Shown here piece after piece: positions 25,750-34,056 of a stretch of 47,158 nucleotides of DNA. Both the position numbers and the translations under genes were made by a program. The notes beneath the pieces were generated by a model. The model saw only the letters and a program-made list of their open reading frames with translations, was not told the origin of the DNA and ran no database searches. This stretch comes from DASWIG01 sp965371445 (GTDB taxonomy: Bacteria; Acidobacteriota; Thermoanaerobaculia; Multivoradales; J023): the NCBI GenBank assembly GCA_965371445.1, contig CBDUYN010000067.1, positions 1 through 47,158 of the forward strand. Reading direction: 5' to 3'. Positions within the stretch are counted from its first letter, which is position 1, and each line of letters begins with the position of its first letter.

Positions 25750-26094
25750 ATGCTCAAGAACAGACTGAAGAAGATCCTGGCCAAGGAAGGCATCAAGCAG
25801 GTGGAGTTGGCAAGAAAGTCCGGCCTCTCTACCGCCACGATATACAAAGTCGCCAAAAGGCAGCATCCCGTACTGCACTCGACGAAAGCTAGAATCGTTC
25901 GAGCGCTGAATGACCTGACTGGAGGTAATCTCAGGGTATCGGACGTCTTTCTGCGCCCACCGCGAAGGCATGTCGAGATCACAATCGACAAGCCGTACGA
26001 GGAGTTTTCCGAGTCGGACGAAAGGGCGCTATTGGAGTTCATACGGAAAGCTACCGGCGACCACAGCGCGAAGATATTAAGCAAGTCGAGATGA
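25750..26094 (+). CDS. XRE-family helix-turn-helix regulator
   Basis: This 114-aa DNA-binding protein has a Cro/C1-type helix-turn-helix at about residues 5-55: LKKILAKEGIKQVELARKSGL, with STATIYKVAKRQ as the recognition helix region. The C-terminal half (VEITIDKPYEEFSESDERAL) is short, charged and not recognised. Codon use is much less GC-biased than in flanking genes (many AAG/AAA, AGA, ATA and GAA codons), which suggests acquisition by transfer. It precedes the NDT/TIR-like gene by only 3 bp, so the pair is one transcription unit. It likely represses its own operon, as small XRE proteins next to an effector usually do; that is inference. Confidence 0.8.
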   Translation: MLKNRLKKILAKEGIKQVELARKSGLSTATIYKVAKRQHPVLHSTKARIVRALNDLTGGNLRVSDVFLRPPRRHVEITIDKPYEEFSESDERALLEFIRKATGDHSAKILSKSR

Positions 26095-26097
26095 GGC

Positions 26098-26595
26098 ATG
26101 AAGGCAATCGCGCAGCTCTCTGAAGGCCGACCGGAAGCTTTCGCCGAAGACTTCAAATCGGGAAAACTGGATACCAGAGGGACCTCCATAACGGAGATAC
26201 GCACAACCACGATTGCTTTTGTGATCATGAAATTCGACGACGAGCTATTGGACTCGGCGTACGAGGGCGTGTTCAAGCCTCTGTTGTCAGAGTTCGGTTA
26301 TTTTCCGATACGGATCGATGAGATTCAAGACTCCGGCAAGATTACCGACCAGACCCTCGAATCCATCCGGGAAGCGAGGATCGTTCTGGCGGACCTGACC
26401 GGCGAACGGCCTAATTGCTACTACGAGACAGGATATGCGCACGCCTTGGAAAAGGAGATGATCTTTACGATCAAGGAGGGGGAGAAGATTCATTTCGACT
26501 TGGTGCAGCACAGGTTCATACGTTGGAATACGGAGAAAAGCCTTCGGGATCAACTTCGAGACAGGCTTGAAGCTATACAAGAGAGGGAAGTGTAA
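26098..26595 (+). CDS. Nucleoside-deoxyribosyltransferase/TIR-like domain protein
   Basis: This 165-aa protein has the Rossmann-like fold of nucleoside 2-deoxyribosyltransferases and related DRHyd/TIR-like enzymes. Visible features are the first strand IAFVIMKFDDEL (39-50), a central IREARIVLADLTG (90-102), and the signature NCYYETGYAHALEK (106-119), where Glu110 aligns with the catalytic glutamate that attacks the glycosidic bond in this superfamily. The tail FDLVQHRFIRW is also seen in relatives. Stand-alone members are found as nucleotide- or NAD-cleaving effectors in defence and toxin-like loci, so a role in defence is plausible but unproven. It shares low-GC codon use with the XRE gene 3 bp upstream. 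A small nucleotide-salvage enzyme is the alternative. Confidence 0.72.
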   Translation: MKAIAQLSEGRPEAFAEDFKSGKLDTRGTSITEIRTTTIAFVIMKFDDELLDSAYEGVFKPLLSEFGYFPIRIDEIQDSGKITDQTLESIREARIVLADLTGERPNCYYETGYAHALEKEMIFTIKEGEKIHFDLVQHRFIRWNTEKSLRDQLRDRLEAIQEREV

Positions 26596-26639
26596 GCTCT
26601 CGGTCCGCTCCGCTCCGCGAGCTGGCGCCGGAATGCCCT

Positions 26640-26702
26640 CCGGCCCGGTGACGCCGGGCCGGAAGACGGCAGGCTGCGCGCCCCGGGCGGAGCCTGCCCT
26701 AC
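26640..26702. repeat. REP-like repeat copy B with adjoining GC hairpin
   Basis: The complement of 26662-26702 reads GTAGGGCAGGCTCCGCCCGG then GGCGCGCAGCCTGCCGTCTTC and matches copy A (13886-13925) nearly throughout. Next to it, CCGGCCCGG (26640-26648) and CCGGGCCGG (26654-26662) form a perfect 9-bp stem with a 5-nt loop. It lies between convergent genes (stops at 26595 and 26718), where hairpins could terminate transcription from both sides, though no T run is present. Confidence 0.7.
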
Positions 26703-26717
26703 AACAAAACCAGACGC

Positions 26718-29630
26718 CTAACGGCAGGTGCCGTTGGGCTTGCAGTTGTTCGAGCAGCAATCGCTGTCGGTGGTGCAGGAGTCACCCTTGGCACAACAGG
26801 ACGGGAAGCCGGCGCCGCAGCCCGCCTCGATGCAAATCGGGTCGATAATGCAGACGTCGTCGTCGCAATCCGTCAGGCCGTTGCAGTCGTTGTCGATCCC
26901 GTCGTCGCAGATCTCGGCGCCGGTCGTGCAGTCGAGCGCGCAGCTCGAGCAGCTCTCGCCCGACTCGCAGCCGAACTGGCCGCAGCAGAAGGTGCCCGGC
27001 TGCGACGGCACGTCGGTACAGCTCCAGCCGTCCGTCGAGCAGGCCGAGTCGCTGCACGGCAAGGGATTGGTGCCGTCGCCGTCGCCGCAGCAGAAGCGGC
27101 CCACGGGCTTGCCGCCCTGGAGGCCGTTGCAGTCGGCAGGACAGCTGACGCAGTCCTCGCCGTCGCCCGCCTCGCAGAGGCCGTTGCCGCAGGAAGCGCC
27201 CGGCGTCGAGCCCGAGGCACAGTCGCCCGGACAGCCGAAGCAGTCCTCGCCCGCCTCGCAGACGCCGTCGTCGTCACAGACCGGACAGCCCGTGCAGGCC
27301 GAGGTGTCGTAGCCGTCGCAGGTGCCGTTGCAGGCGAGCGTGCCGCCCGAGCAACCCTGGCCGCCGCAGGTGGCGCCGCCCAAGTCGGTGCCGTCGCACA
27401 GCTCGTTGCACTCGATCGTGTCGTTGCCGCAAGTCGACTGGCAAGGCTGCGACTCTGTGACGTCGCCGCTCAAGACCAGCGCGAAGTCCTGCGGACCGTC
27501 GGGGACGTTCCAGGAACGCACCGTGACCGTGTAGCTCCCTGTCGCCGGGCCCTTGATCAGGACCTGCTCCAGGGTGTTCAGCCGGTCGGCGCTGCCGCCG
27601 GTCGTCGACTCGCCGCCGGAGAAGACGTTGCCGAGGTAGGTGCCGCCGGGACCCACGACCTCCAGGTCGATGTCGTTGTTGATGTGCGGGTTCGCCGCCT
27701 GGGTCGACGGGAAGTCGGTCCAGGCGAGCGTTGCCTTGAAGTCCTCGGCGCTCGAATTCACCGTGAAATTCCACACCTGGGTCTCGCCCGAGGAGCCGGC
27801 GCCGAAGCCCGCCGCCTCGTCGTGGGCCCAGAGGGCGCGGCCGTCGCCCGGAAAGTGGAGGGCGTTTTGAAGCAGCACCCGGCCCCAGCCCTGGCAGTTC
27901 GAGGGGATCGCCGCGGTGCCGGTCATCTCCTGGGCGGAGTTGACGAGGGTCGCCTTGACGAGCGCCGCCGAGGGCGTGAAGGCGTCGGGCGCGTTGGCGG
28001 CGCCCGAGGGATAGAAGCCGTCGGTGAAGTACTGCCGGACAAGCGCCGCGAGCCCGGCCGCCGTCGGCGATGCCATCGACGTACCGCTCATCGTTCGTGT
28101 GCCGCAGTTGTTCGAAGACGCGTTCAAGTCGTTGTTCGCCGAGACGATCGAGACGCCCGGCGCCATGACCTCGGGCTTGACGCGTCCGTCGTCCGTCGGC
28201 CCACAGCTCGTGAACGAAGCGAGTGACTCGGCCGAGGAGCCGCGGTTCGTGGCGCCTACCGCGATGACGCTTTTCGCCGTCGAGGGGCTCAAGACCGTCC
28301 CCGAGGAGGTCCCGGAGTTGCCGGCGGCGAACATCAGCAGAAAGTCCTTGTGGAGCCACATGATCTCGTCGACGTCCTCGCTGCCGGCCGAGTAGATGTT
28401 GTGGGGCGTGAAGTTCTCGCGGTCGCCCCAGGAGTTGGTGTGGATCCGCGCCCCCTGGTCGTAGGCCTGCTGGAAGATCGGCACCAGGTCGACGACGGGG
28501 CAGCCGAGGCCTGGTAAGTCGGCGCAGTTGTCGCCGCTCGCGAAGCCGCCGTCCTGGATGACCAGCTTGGCGCCGGGGGCCATGCCGTCGCCGGTGTCGT
28601 GGAAGAGCAGGTTCGCCAGGTTGTCGCCTGCCACCGAGCCGGCGACGTGGGAGCCGTGGTCGTGGTTGTCCCACTCGCTGTTCGAGACCCCGCCGGCGCA
28701 GTCGTTCGACCACAGGAAATCGACCGCGATGACCTTGCGCTGCGCGTTGTCGACCGACGTGCCGCCGTCGCAGAGGTTCATCGGCGGCAGTCCCAGGGAG
28801 CCGTCGCGAAAGAAGCACATGTCGGGATCGATGCCGGTGTCAATGATGCCGACGACCTGCCCTTCGCCGTAGATCCCGGCGTCGAAGACCGGGGTGACGC
28901 CGCCGCCATCGACGCCCGACTGGCCGACCCAGATCGAGGTGTCGTTCAGGAGGACGCGGCGTCCTTCGAGCTCGATCCAGAAGACCTCGCGCAGCTGGGC
29001 GATCTCCTCGCGTAGCTGAACGACCTCCGCCGCCGTCAGGAGCAGGCGAAGGCGCGAAAACCGCGTCTTCGCCTTGCCGCCGACGATCTCGCCGGCGCCG
29101 AGGCCGGCGAGGTCCCGGCGCAGACGGCCGAGGTCGGCATCGGGGTAGACCTGGAGCAGGACGGCGAGCTTCTCCTCGGCGGCCTTCAAGGGGAGCTGGC
29201 GGGCGTCGAGCTCGGCGATCGGCCGGGAGATCTTGTAGTAGGGGTGGTAGGGCCCCGTCCAGGTGGCGCCGAGGTCGACCAAGAGCGACGATTTCTCCTG
29301 CATCTCGACCGGCATCTTCACCAGGAAGGCGAAGTGCGGCAGGTAGGTGTAGACGCGGTCGCTCGCGGCCTTGAGAGCCCGGAGCTGCTCGGCGGTGACC
29401 GGTCCCGGGAACTTGACGAGGACATATTCGTTGGCCCCGGCGGCGCTCAAGCGGACTTTTTCGAAGCCCACCCGGAGGTGCTCGGGGATGTCGGGAAGGG
29501 GCTTCGTCGTGTCGAGGACGACGGAGCTCAGCGAGATCAGGTCCGCGTCGCTCGCCGGCTGCGCCCAGGCGGCGAGCGGGACGGCGAAAAGTAGGACGAA
29601 GGCGAGCCGAAGAGCTTTCGAACGTTTCAT
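26718..29630 (-). CDS. Secreted subtilisin-like serine protease (S8) with Cys-rich tail
   Basis: This 970-aa exported protease has a signal peptide (KALRLAFVLLFAVPLAAWAQ) and a propeptide-like region up to about residue 230. The S8 domain has the full triad: Asp264 (GIIDTGID), His325 (DHGSHVAG) and Ser518 (SGTSMASP), plus the oxyanion Asn438 (AAGNSG). A jelly-roll domain resembling the proprotein-convertase P-domain follows (about 610-720). The last about 240 aa are extremely Cys-rich, with repeats such as CDDDGVCEAGEDCFGCPGDC and a final CCSNNCKPNGTC knottin-like motif. Such tails are common in secreted proteins of Myxococcota and Acidobacteriota. AAAGGAT lies about 6 bp before the ATG. It is probably an extracellular, disulfide-stabilised enzyme transcribed alone. 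Confidence 0.93.
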   Translation of the reverse strand: MKRSKALRLAFVLLFAVPLAAWAQPASDADLISLSSVVLDTTKPLPDIPEHLRVGFEKVRLSAAGANEYVLVKFPGPVTAEQLRALKAASDRVYTYLPHFAFLVKMPVEMQEKSSLLVDLGATWTGPYHPYYKISRPIAELDARQLPLKAAEEKLAVLLQVYPDADLGRLRRDLAGLGAGEIVGGKAKTRFSRLRLLLTAAEVVQLREEIAQLREVFWIELEGRRVLLNDTSIWVGQSGVDGGGVTPVFDAGIYGEGQVVGIIDTGIDPDMCFFRDGSLGLPPMNLCDGGTSVDNAQRKVIAVDFLWSNDCAGGVSNSEWDNHDHGSHVAGSVAGDNLANLLFHDTGDGMAPGAKLVIQDGGFASGDNCADLPGLGCPVVDLVPIFQQAYDQGARIHTNSWGDRENFTPHNIYSAGSEDVDEIMWLHKDFLLMFAAGNSGTSSGTVLSPSTAKSVIAVGATNRGSSAESLASFTSCGPTDDGRVKPEVMAPGVSIVSANNDLNASSNNCGTRTMSGTSMASPTAAGLAALVRQYFTDGFYPSGAANAPDAFTPSAALVKATLVNSAQEMTGTAAIPSNCQGWGRVLLQNALHFPGDGRALWAHDEAAGFGAGSSGETQVWNFTVNSSAEDFKATLAWTDFPSTQAANPHINNDIDLEVVGPGGTYLGNVFSGGESTTGGSADRLNTLEQVLIKGPATGSYTVTVRSWNVPDGPQDFALVLSGDVTESQPCQSTCGNDTIECNELCDGTDLGGATCGGQGCSGGTLACNGTCDGYDTSACTGCPVCDDDGVCEAGEDCFGCPGDCASGSTPGASCGNGLCEAGDGEDCVSCPADCNGLQGGKPVGRFCCGDGDGTNPLPCSDSACSTDGWSCTDVPSQPGTFCCGQFGCESGESCSSCALDCTTGAEICDDGIDNDCNGLTDCDDDVCIIDPICIEAGCGAGFPSCCAKGDSCTTDSDCCSNNCKPNGTCR

Positions 29631-29819
29631 GGATTATCCTTTCCGTTCGGGGAGTTCATGGTCTGCGCAGGCGCACCCCGCCGGAACGGACGGATCCGGC
29701 CGGGCAGGGCTCGCCTCGCGGCTTCCTCTTAAGTAGGGTGAGAACGGGGGAGTCTTGATATAGCCGGCACGGAGCTCCACGGTGACCTGCTGGGCCGTCG
29801 CCGTGGCAAGATAGAGCGT

Positions 29820-30524
29820 ATGATCGTCACCTCCCGTTCCGGACGCCTACGCCTTATCACGCAAAACGACCACGCAGCCTTTGCCTCGGACCTCCTGAAG
29901 CTCTGGATTCGCGACGGCGTTCCGGAGCACCCGCGGCGCCGGGAGCTCCTTTTCGCGGCCCGCGAGCACGACAACGGCTGGCGGGAAACCGACTCGGCGC
30001 CGTTTTGTGACCGAGAGAGCGGCCGTCCCTACAGCTTCATGACCCTGCCCGCGGCCGAGAAGATCCGGATCTGGCACCGCGGTCCCCGCCGCTACGTCGA
30101 GCGCCAGCCCTACGCGTCGCTCTTGATCGCCCACCACGCCCAGATGATCTACAGCGGCTACCGCGGTGAGGCGCCGTGGGAGGAGTCGTTCGCCGAATGG
30201 GAGGCCTTGGAGGCCGAGCTCGCGGAAGAGCTCGGCCTCGACGAGGAGACGGTGGCCACGGACTATCGCTTCATCGACGTCACCGACGCCCTGTCGCTCG
30301 CCGCCTGCGGCGCTTTCGAGGAGCCTTTCGTCCACCGCGGGGTGCGCTGCGAGCCACGCGATACGACGCTTGCCGTCGATCCCTTCCCTCTGGCCGGTAC
30401 GACGACCTTTCGGATTCCCTGCCGGACGATCCCGGACCGGCGCTACGCAAGCGACACCGACCTGGCGGTGGAGCTTGCGTCGGCGCGTTGGGACGAGCAC
30501 GTCGTCCGGGTGGCTCCGGCGTAG
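29820..30524 (+). CDS. DUF3891 family protein
   Basis: This 234-aa protein matches the DUF3891 family, whose function is unknown. Family-like segments include LITQNDHAAFASDLLKLW (13-30), AAREHDNGW (46-54) and LIAHHAQMIYSGYR (102-115). The conserved His/Asp residues (QNDH, REHDNGW, AHHA) resemble metal-binding sites of HD-type hydrolases. A metal-dependent hydrolase is therefore possible, but this is only a suggestion. There is no signal peptide. Its TAG stop lies inside a REP-like repeat (30521-30541), suggesting the repeat inserted at or moved into the gene's end. Confidence 0.8.
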   Translation: MIVTSRSGRLRLITQNDHAAFASDLLKLWIRDGVPEHPRRRELLFAAREHDNGWRETDSAPFCDRESGRPYSFMTLPAAEKIRIWHRGPRRYVERQPYASLLIAHHAQMIYSGYRGEAPWEESFAEWEALEAELAEELGLDEETVATDYRFIDVTDALSLAACGAFEEPFVHRGVRCEPRDTTLAVDPFPLAGTTTFRIPCRTIPDRRYASDTDLAVELASARWDEHVVRVAPA

Positions 30525-30541
30525 GGCAGGCTGTGCCCGGG
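30521..30541 (+). repeat. REP-like repeat, short copy C
   Basis: GTAGGGCAGGCTGTGCCCGGG differs at two bases from the first 21 bp of copies A and B, then diverges. The TAG stop of the DUF3891 gene is part of the repeat. Confidence 0.6.
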
Positions 30542-30662
30542 GAGGGGAAGAGCCCTGGTAGGGCCGGGCCAAGGCCGGATTCTTTCTAGGTACGGCCCAG
30601 GAGGCGGAACGTTGGGCCGTGCCGAGTTAGGATAGGCGCCACGAATTTCCCGAGAGGTTCCT

Positions 30663-31256
30663 ATGGACAAAGCCCGCTACGTCTTGGCCGTCCTGATGGT
30701 GATCGGCCTCCCCCCCGCGGTCGTCTGGTGGTTCATCGTCCATCCCTTCGTCGGCTTCTGGCGGCGGGTCGGGACGAAGTGGACCTTCATCTTCCTCGGC
30801 GTCTTCTACTTCGCGTCGATTGCGGCCCTACTCCTCGTGCGCGACGCTCTCGTCGGCACCGACTACGGGACGAGGTTGTGGCTCGTCCTGGCCGCGGTAC
30901 CGTTCCTGGTGGTGGGCGGAATCGTCCAGTTCCACCGCAAGAAGCACCTGACGTTCAAGAACCTCGCCGGAGTGCCGGAGGTCGCCCCCGGCGGCGAAGG
31001 GCCGGGGCTCTTGCGCGAAGGGATCTACGCCCGCATCCGCCATCCGCGCTACGTCGAGGTCATCCTCGGCGGAATCGGCTGGTCGCTCCTCATCAACTAC
31101 CTCGGCGTCTACCTCATGATGGCGGCGGCGCTCGTGGCGATTCTCGCGATCGTCGAGCTCGAGGAACGCGAGCTCCGCGAGCGCTTCGGCAAGGCCTACG
31201 CCGAGTACTGCGTCGAGGTGCCGCGCTTCATCCCGCGACGCGGTGCGGGCAGCTAG
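30663..31256 (+). CDS. Membrane methyltransferase-like protein (ICMT/PEMT superfamily)
   Basis: This 197-aa integral membrane protein has about five hydrophobic segments. The C-terminal half carries the isoprenylcysteine/phospholipid methyltransferase-type signature: GIYARIRHPRYVEVILGGIG (about 121-140), then ELEERELRERFGKAYAEYC and VPRFIPR. These residues bind S-adenosylmethionine in the family. The substrate in bacteria is usually unknown and may be a lipid or small hydrophobic molecule. GAGAGGTTCCT precedes the ATG. The following gene starts 38 bp later on the same strand. Confidence 0.78.
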   Translation: MDKARYVLAVLMVIGLPPAVVWWFIVHPFVGFWRRVGTKWTFIFLGVFYFASIAALLLVRDALVGTDYGTRLWLVLAAVPFLVVGGIVQFHRKKHLTFKNLAGVPEVAPGGEGPGLLREGIYARIRHPRYVEVILGGIGWSLLINYLGVYLMMAAALVAILAIVELEERELRERFGKAYAEYCVEVPRFIPRRGAGS

Positions 31257-31294
31257 TGAAAACGAATCTCCTTCCCAGGACGTATCCTGATTCG

Positions 31295-31924
31295 ATGCGA
31301 CGCCTCCTTGCGCTCCTCCTGACGTTCGCCGCGGCCGGTGCCGGTGCCGGCGGCTTCCCCCGCGGCGCCGAGGTCGTCGTGTTGACCGGGTTGCCCGGCG
31401 ACGTCGAGAGCGAGACGGCCTTTGCCGCCGAGGTCGAGCGACTCGCCGAGGCCCTGGCCCGCGACGAAGCGCGCCCGCGGCGGCTTTATGTCCTCACCGA
31501 CTCGGGAGAGGCCGGGACGCTCCCTCCGGGCCTTGACGCCGAGGCGCGTCCCGGCGACCGGCGCGGCTTCACCGCCCTCGCCGAGGAGCTGCGCGGCGTC
31601 GGCGGCGAGTCGCGCTGGGTCCTCGGCTTCCGCCGGAGCGGCGCTTTCGCCCGCGCGCTGCGCGGCGCCGGCCGCGAGGTCCTCGCCTCCGAGGACGAAG
31701 TGGCCTTCAAGAGCGACCCGGTGATGATGGAGCTCGTCCTGGAGCTGCTGCGCGACGAGCCAGGCCTCTCCTTCGCCGAGCTCGGCGAACGCCTCGGACG
31801 CCGCGTCGCCGCCTGGTACGAGGAGCAGCATCTGGCCCGCCAGGAGGAGCCCACCCTGTGGATCGCCGAGGAGCCACGCCGACCGAGAAGCTCCAGCCGC
31901 TCCTCAGCGCCGAGGAGGTCCTGA
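31295..31924 (+). CDS. Exported protein of unknown function, altered C-terminus
   Basis: This 209-aa protein starts MRRLLALLLTFAAAGAGAGG, a plausible signal peptide; the frame is open further upstream but overlaps the methyltransferase gene. The body (VVVLTGLPGDVESETAFAAE, GFRRSGAFARALRG, AWYEEQHLARQEEPTLW) resembles proteins of unknown function encoded near moxR/DUF58 clusters, by recollection rather than search. After TLWIAEE the sequence becomes PRRPRSSSRSSAPRRS, which is the MoxR-lid DNA read in the wrong frame. The natural C-terminus therefore seems replaced by a deletion junction near 31870. Confidence 0.6.
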   Translation: MRRLLALLLTFAAAGAGAGGFPRGAEVVVLTGLPGDVESETAFAAEVERLAEALARDEARPRRLYVLTDSGEAGTLPPGLDAEARPGDRRGFTALAEELRGVGGESRWVLGFRRSGAFARALRGAGREVLASEDEVAFKSDPVMMELVLELLRDEPGLSFAELGERLGRRVAAWYEEQHLARQEEPTLWIAEEPRRPRSSSRSSAPRRS

Positions 31925-32262
31925 AGCTGCGCGAGGCGGTGGCGGGGATCCCAGCGGCGCCCAACGTCGTCGAGTACGCCGTGCGGATCGTCCGCGCGAC
32001 GCGTCCTGAGGACCCGTCCTCGCCCGAATACGTCAAAAAGTGGATCCGCTGGGGCGCGAGCCCGCGGGCGTCGCAGAACCTGATCCTCGCCGGGCGCGCC
32101 CGCGCCGCCTGCCAGGGACGCTTCAACGTCGCCCGCGAGGACGTGCGCGTCGTCGCACCCTGGGTGCTGCGTCATCGTCTGATCCGGACCTTTCAGGCCG
32201 AGGCCGACGGCGAGACGACGGATTCGATTTTGGAGCGGTTGATCGGGGAGGTGGAGGATTAA
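31858..32262 (+). pseudogene. MoxR-family AAA ATPase, C-terminal lid fragment only
   Basis: From about 31877 the frame encodes LQPLLSAEEVLKLREAV, RIVRATRP, YVKKWIRWGASPRASQNL and VLRHRL, the conserved C-terminal lid of MoxR ATPases. The preceding roughly 200 residues with Walker A and B are absent; the DNA upstream is the end of another gene. A GTG at 31858 could start it, but the product could not bind ATP. It is followed directly by a DUF58 gene, the normal partner of moxR, so the 3' side of this locus is native and the 5' side is deleted. Confidence 0.75.
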
Positions 32263-32320
32263 TCGCTTCGACCCCGCGGACTTCGCCGCCCTCACAAGCC
32301 TCGACCTGAAGGCCCGCTAC

Positions 32321-33685
32321 GTGATGGAAGGCTTCCTGCACGGTCTGCACGGCAGCCCCTTCCACGGTCCGAGCGTCGAGTTCAGCGACTACCGCGACTA
32401 CCAGCCGGGCGACGAGCTGCGCCACGTCGACTGGCGGCTCTACGCGCGCGCCGACCGGCTGGTGATCAAGCGTTTCGTCCAGGAGACCAACGCCCGCTGC
32501 TACGTGGTTTGCGACACGTCGGGCTCGATGGCCTACCGCGGCTCGCGGGCCTGGGGCTCGAAGCTCGATGGCGCACGGGTTCTCGCCGTCGCCCTGGGAT
32601 GGTTCCTGCTGCGCCAGAACGACGCCGTGGGGCTGTTCGCCCTGGAGCCGCCGGACGGCCCGGACGGCGAACGGCGTCTGAGAATGCTACGTCCGTCGCA
32701 GAAGCGCAGCCAGCTCGGGCGTCTGCTCGGCGCGGTCGAGGCGCTTGGCGACGCGGAGCGCTCCGGCCTCGCGGAGCTTCTCGAACGTACCCGCGGTCTC
32801 ACCCACCGGCGCAGCCTCATCCTCCTCTTCTCCGATCTCCTCGACCCCGCGGAGGAGCTCGAGCAGAGCTTGCAGCGCCTGCGCTTCGAGGGACACGAGT
32901 GCCTCGTCTTCCAGATCCAGAGATGGGTGCTGCACAAGCAGCTCGAGAAGCTTGGCTACTCGGTGGCGGAGGCGGCCAGCAGCGAAGAGGCCCTGGAACG
33001 GCTTGGAGAGCGGCGCTACGACGCCGTCCTGACGGATTGCCAGCTGCCCGGAGAAGACGGCTGCGAGCTCACCCGGCGGCTACGCCGCCAGGAAGGCGCG
33101 CGACAGCGGACGGCGGTGATCGCCGTCACCGCCTCGGAGGACCCTGAAGAGATCGACCGCTGCCGTGCCGCCGGGATGGACGACGAAGCCGGTCGCCCTC
33201 GAGGAGCTCGCCAAGGTCCTCGAATCCCGGTTGGGCTCTTCTCCCACTCTCCTCGAATCTCGGCCGGTTTCCCGCGTCGCGGACGTCCCCGCGGAGCTGA
33301 CGGACGATCCCGAATTCCCCGACCTGGTCCGGGACTACCTGGACGACGCCCCCCGCCAGTTGGACACGATGCGCCAGGCCCTGGACCGCGCGGACGCCGG
33401 GGCTCTCGCCGCCGCCGCCCACGCGCTGGCCGGATCGTCGGGTGTGCTGCGGGCGTTTTCGGTCACCGAGCGTTGCCGCCAGTTGGAGGAGCTGGTGAAG
33501 CTCGGCGACTTCAAGCACTGCGCGGCTCACCTCCCGAAGGTGGAGGACGCGGTCCAGGGGGTGGTGGGCTGCCTGCAGGAAAAGCTCGCGGCGCCGGTTT
33601 AAGGCCGCCACGACGCCGAGGCTCTCTCGCCCAACCGGCGAGGGATATGGAGCGCAAAGATGGGTGGCGCTACCAGATCACCTGA
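32321..33685 (+). pseudogene. DUF58 protein fused to a decapitated receiver domain, then frameshifted
   Basis: The first part is a DUF58 (von Willebrand A-like) protein: LHGSPFHGPSVEFSDYRDYQ, DELRHVDWRLYARADRL and CDTSGSM, a MIDAS-like DxSxS. Homology begins before the GTG at 32321 (ADFAALTSLDLKARYV from about 32276), where no ATG/GTG/TTG exists; an ATT at 32258 behind GGGGAGGTGGAGG is possible. After LVFQIQ (about 32930) the sequence switches in frame to RWVLHKQLEKLGYSVAEA, a response-regulator receiver that keeps its phospho-Asp (AVLTDCQLPGEDG) but lacks strand 1 and its acidic pair. After GMDD (about 33182) the frame is lost and the rest to 33685 is nonsense. Confidence 0.75.
33165..33602 (+). 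pseudogene. Receiver-domain end plus Hpt domain (hybrid histidine kinase remnant)
   Basis: This frame resumes the receiver domain with TTKPVALEELAKVLESRL, where the conserved Lys-Pro follows the frameshift. It continues into a histidine phosphotransfer domain: DDPEFPDLVRDYLDDAPRQL, then AAAHALAGSSGVLRA with the phospho-accepting His. Relative to the expected GMDDY-x-TKPV, about 8 bp are missing at 33182, flanked by GAC triplets, which fits slippage. The kinase core that should precede the receiver is not in the window. A GTG start at 33165 is formally possible, but the piece is best read as the tail of a broken hybrid kinase. Confidence 0.7.
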
Positions 33686-34056
33686 GTTTCAGGATAAGAG
33701 CCAATCAAGGAATCGGGTGTCAAGATGACCAGCTCCGCAAGCTGGGCGGTTGCGATGATCATACGATCGCACGGATCGGCGTGGAGCCGAGGCAGCTCTG
33801 TCGAGCGAGACGCGATCCGCCCATCGACGGGGATCTCCGGCACATGGTGAAAGCGTAGAACCGCCTCATACCAGCGGCTGGGTTCCATCGGCAGCTCCAG
33901 CTTACCTTTTCGGTGCTTGATGCCGACCTCGAACGCGGAGATCGCAGAGACGAAGACCTTGTCTGGATGACGGATCAGCCGAGCGATGACTTCATCGGAA
34001 AGGCGGGCATGGTCGGCGGCCAGCCAGAGAAGGGTGCAGGTGTCCAGGAGGAACAT
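33670..34056 (-). CDS. PIN-domain ribonuclease toxin (VapC-like)
   Basis: This 128-aa PIN-domain protein is the likely toxin of a type II toxin-antitoxin pair. It begins FLLDTCTLLWLAADH, with the first catalytic Asp, has SAISAFEVGIKHRKGKLEL with the conserved Glu, and ends in HADPCDRMIIATAQLAELVILTPD, with the acidic DPxDR motif. This is the subgroup that pairs with Phd/YefM antitoxins. Its ATG follows the antitoxin's TAG stop with no gap, so translation is coupled. All metal-binding acidic residues appear present. Confidence 0.9.
   Translation of the reverse strand: MFLLDTCTLLWLAADHARLSDEVIARLIRHPDKVFVSAISAFEVGIKHRKGKLELPMEPSRWYEAVLRFHHVPEIPVDGRIASRSTELPRLHADPCDRMIIATAQLAELVILTPDSLIGSYPETQVIW

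Noticed and set aside
32321..33685. Genuine DUF58-receiver signalling protein
   Set aside because: The receiver lacks its first strand and acidic pair and the frame is lost inside it, so decay or misassembly is more likely than a designed fusion.
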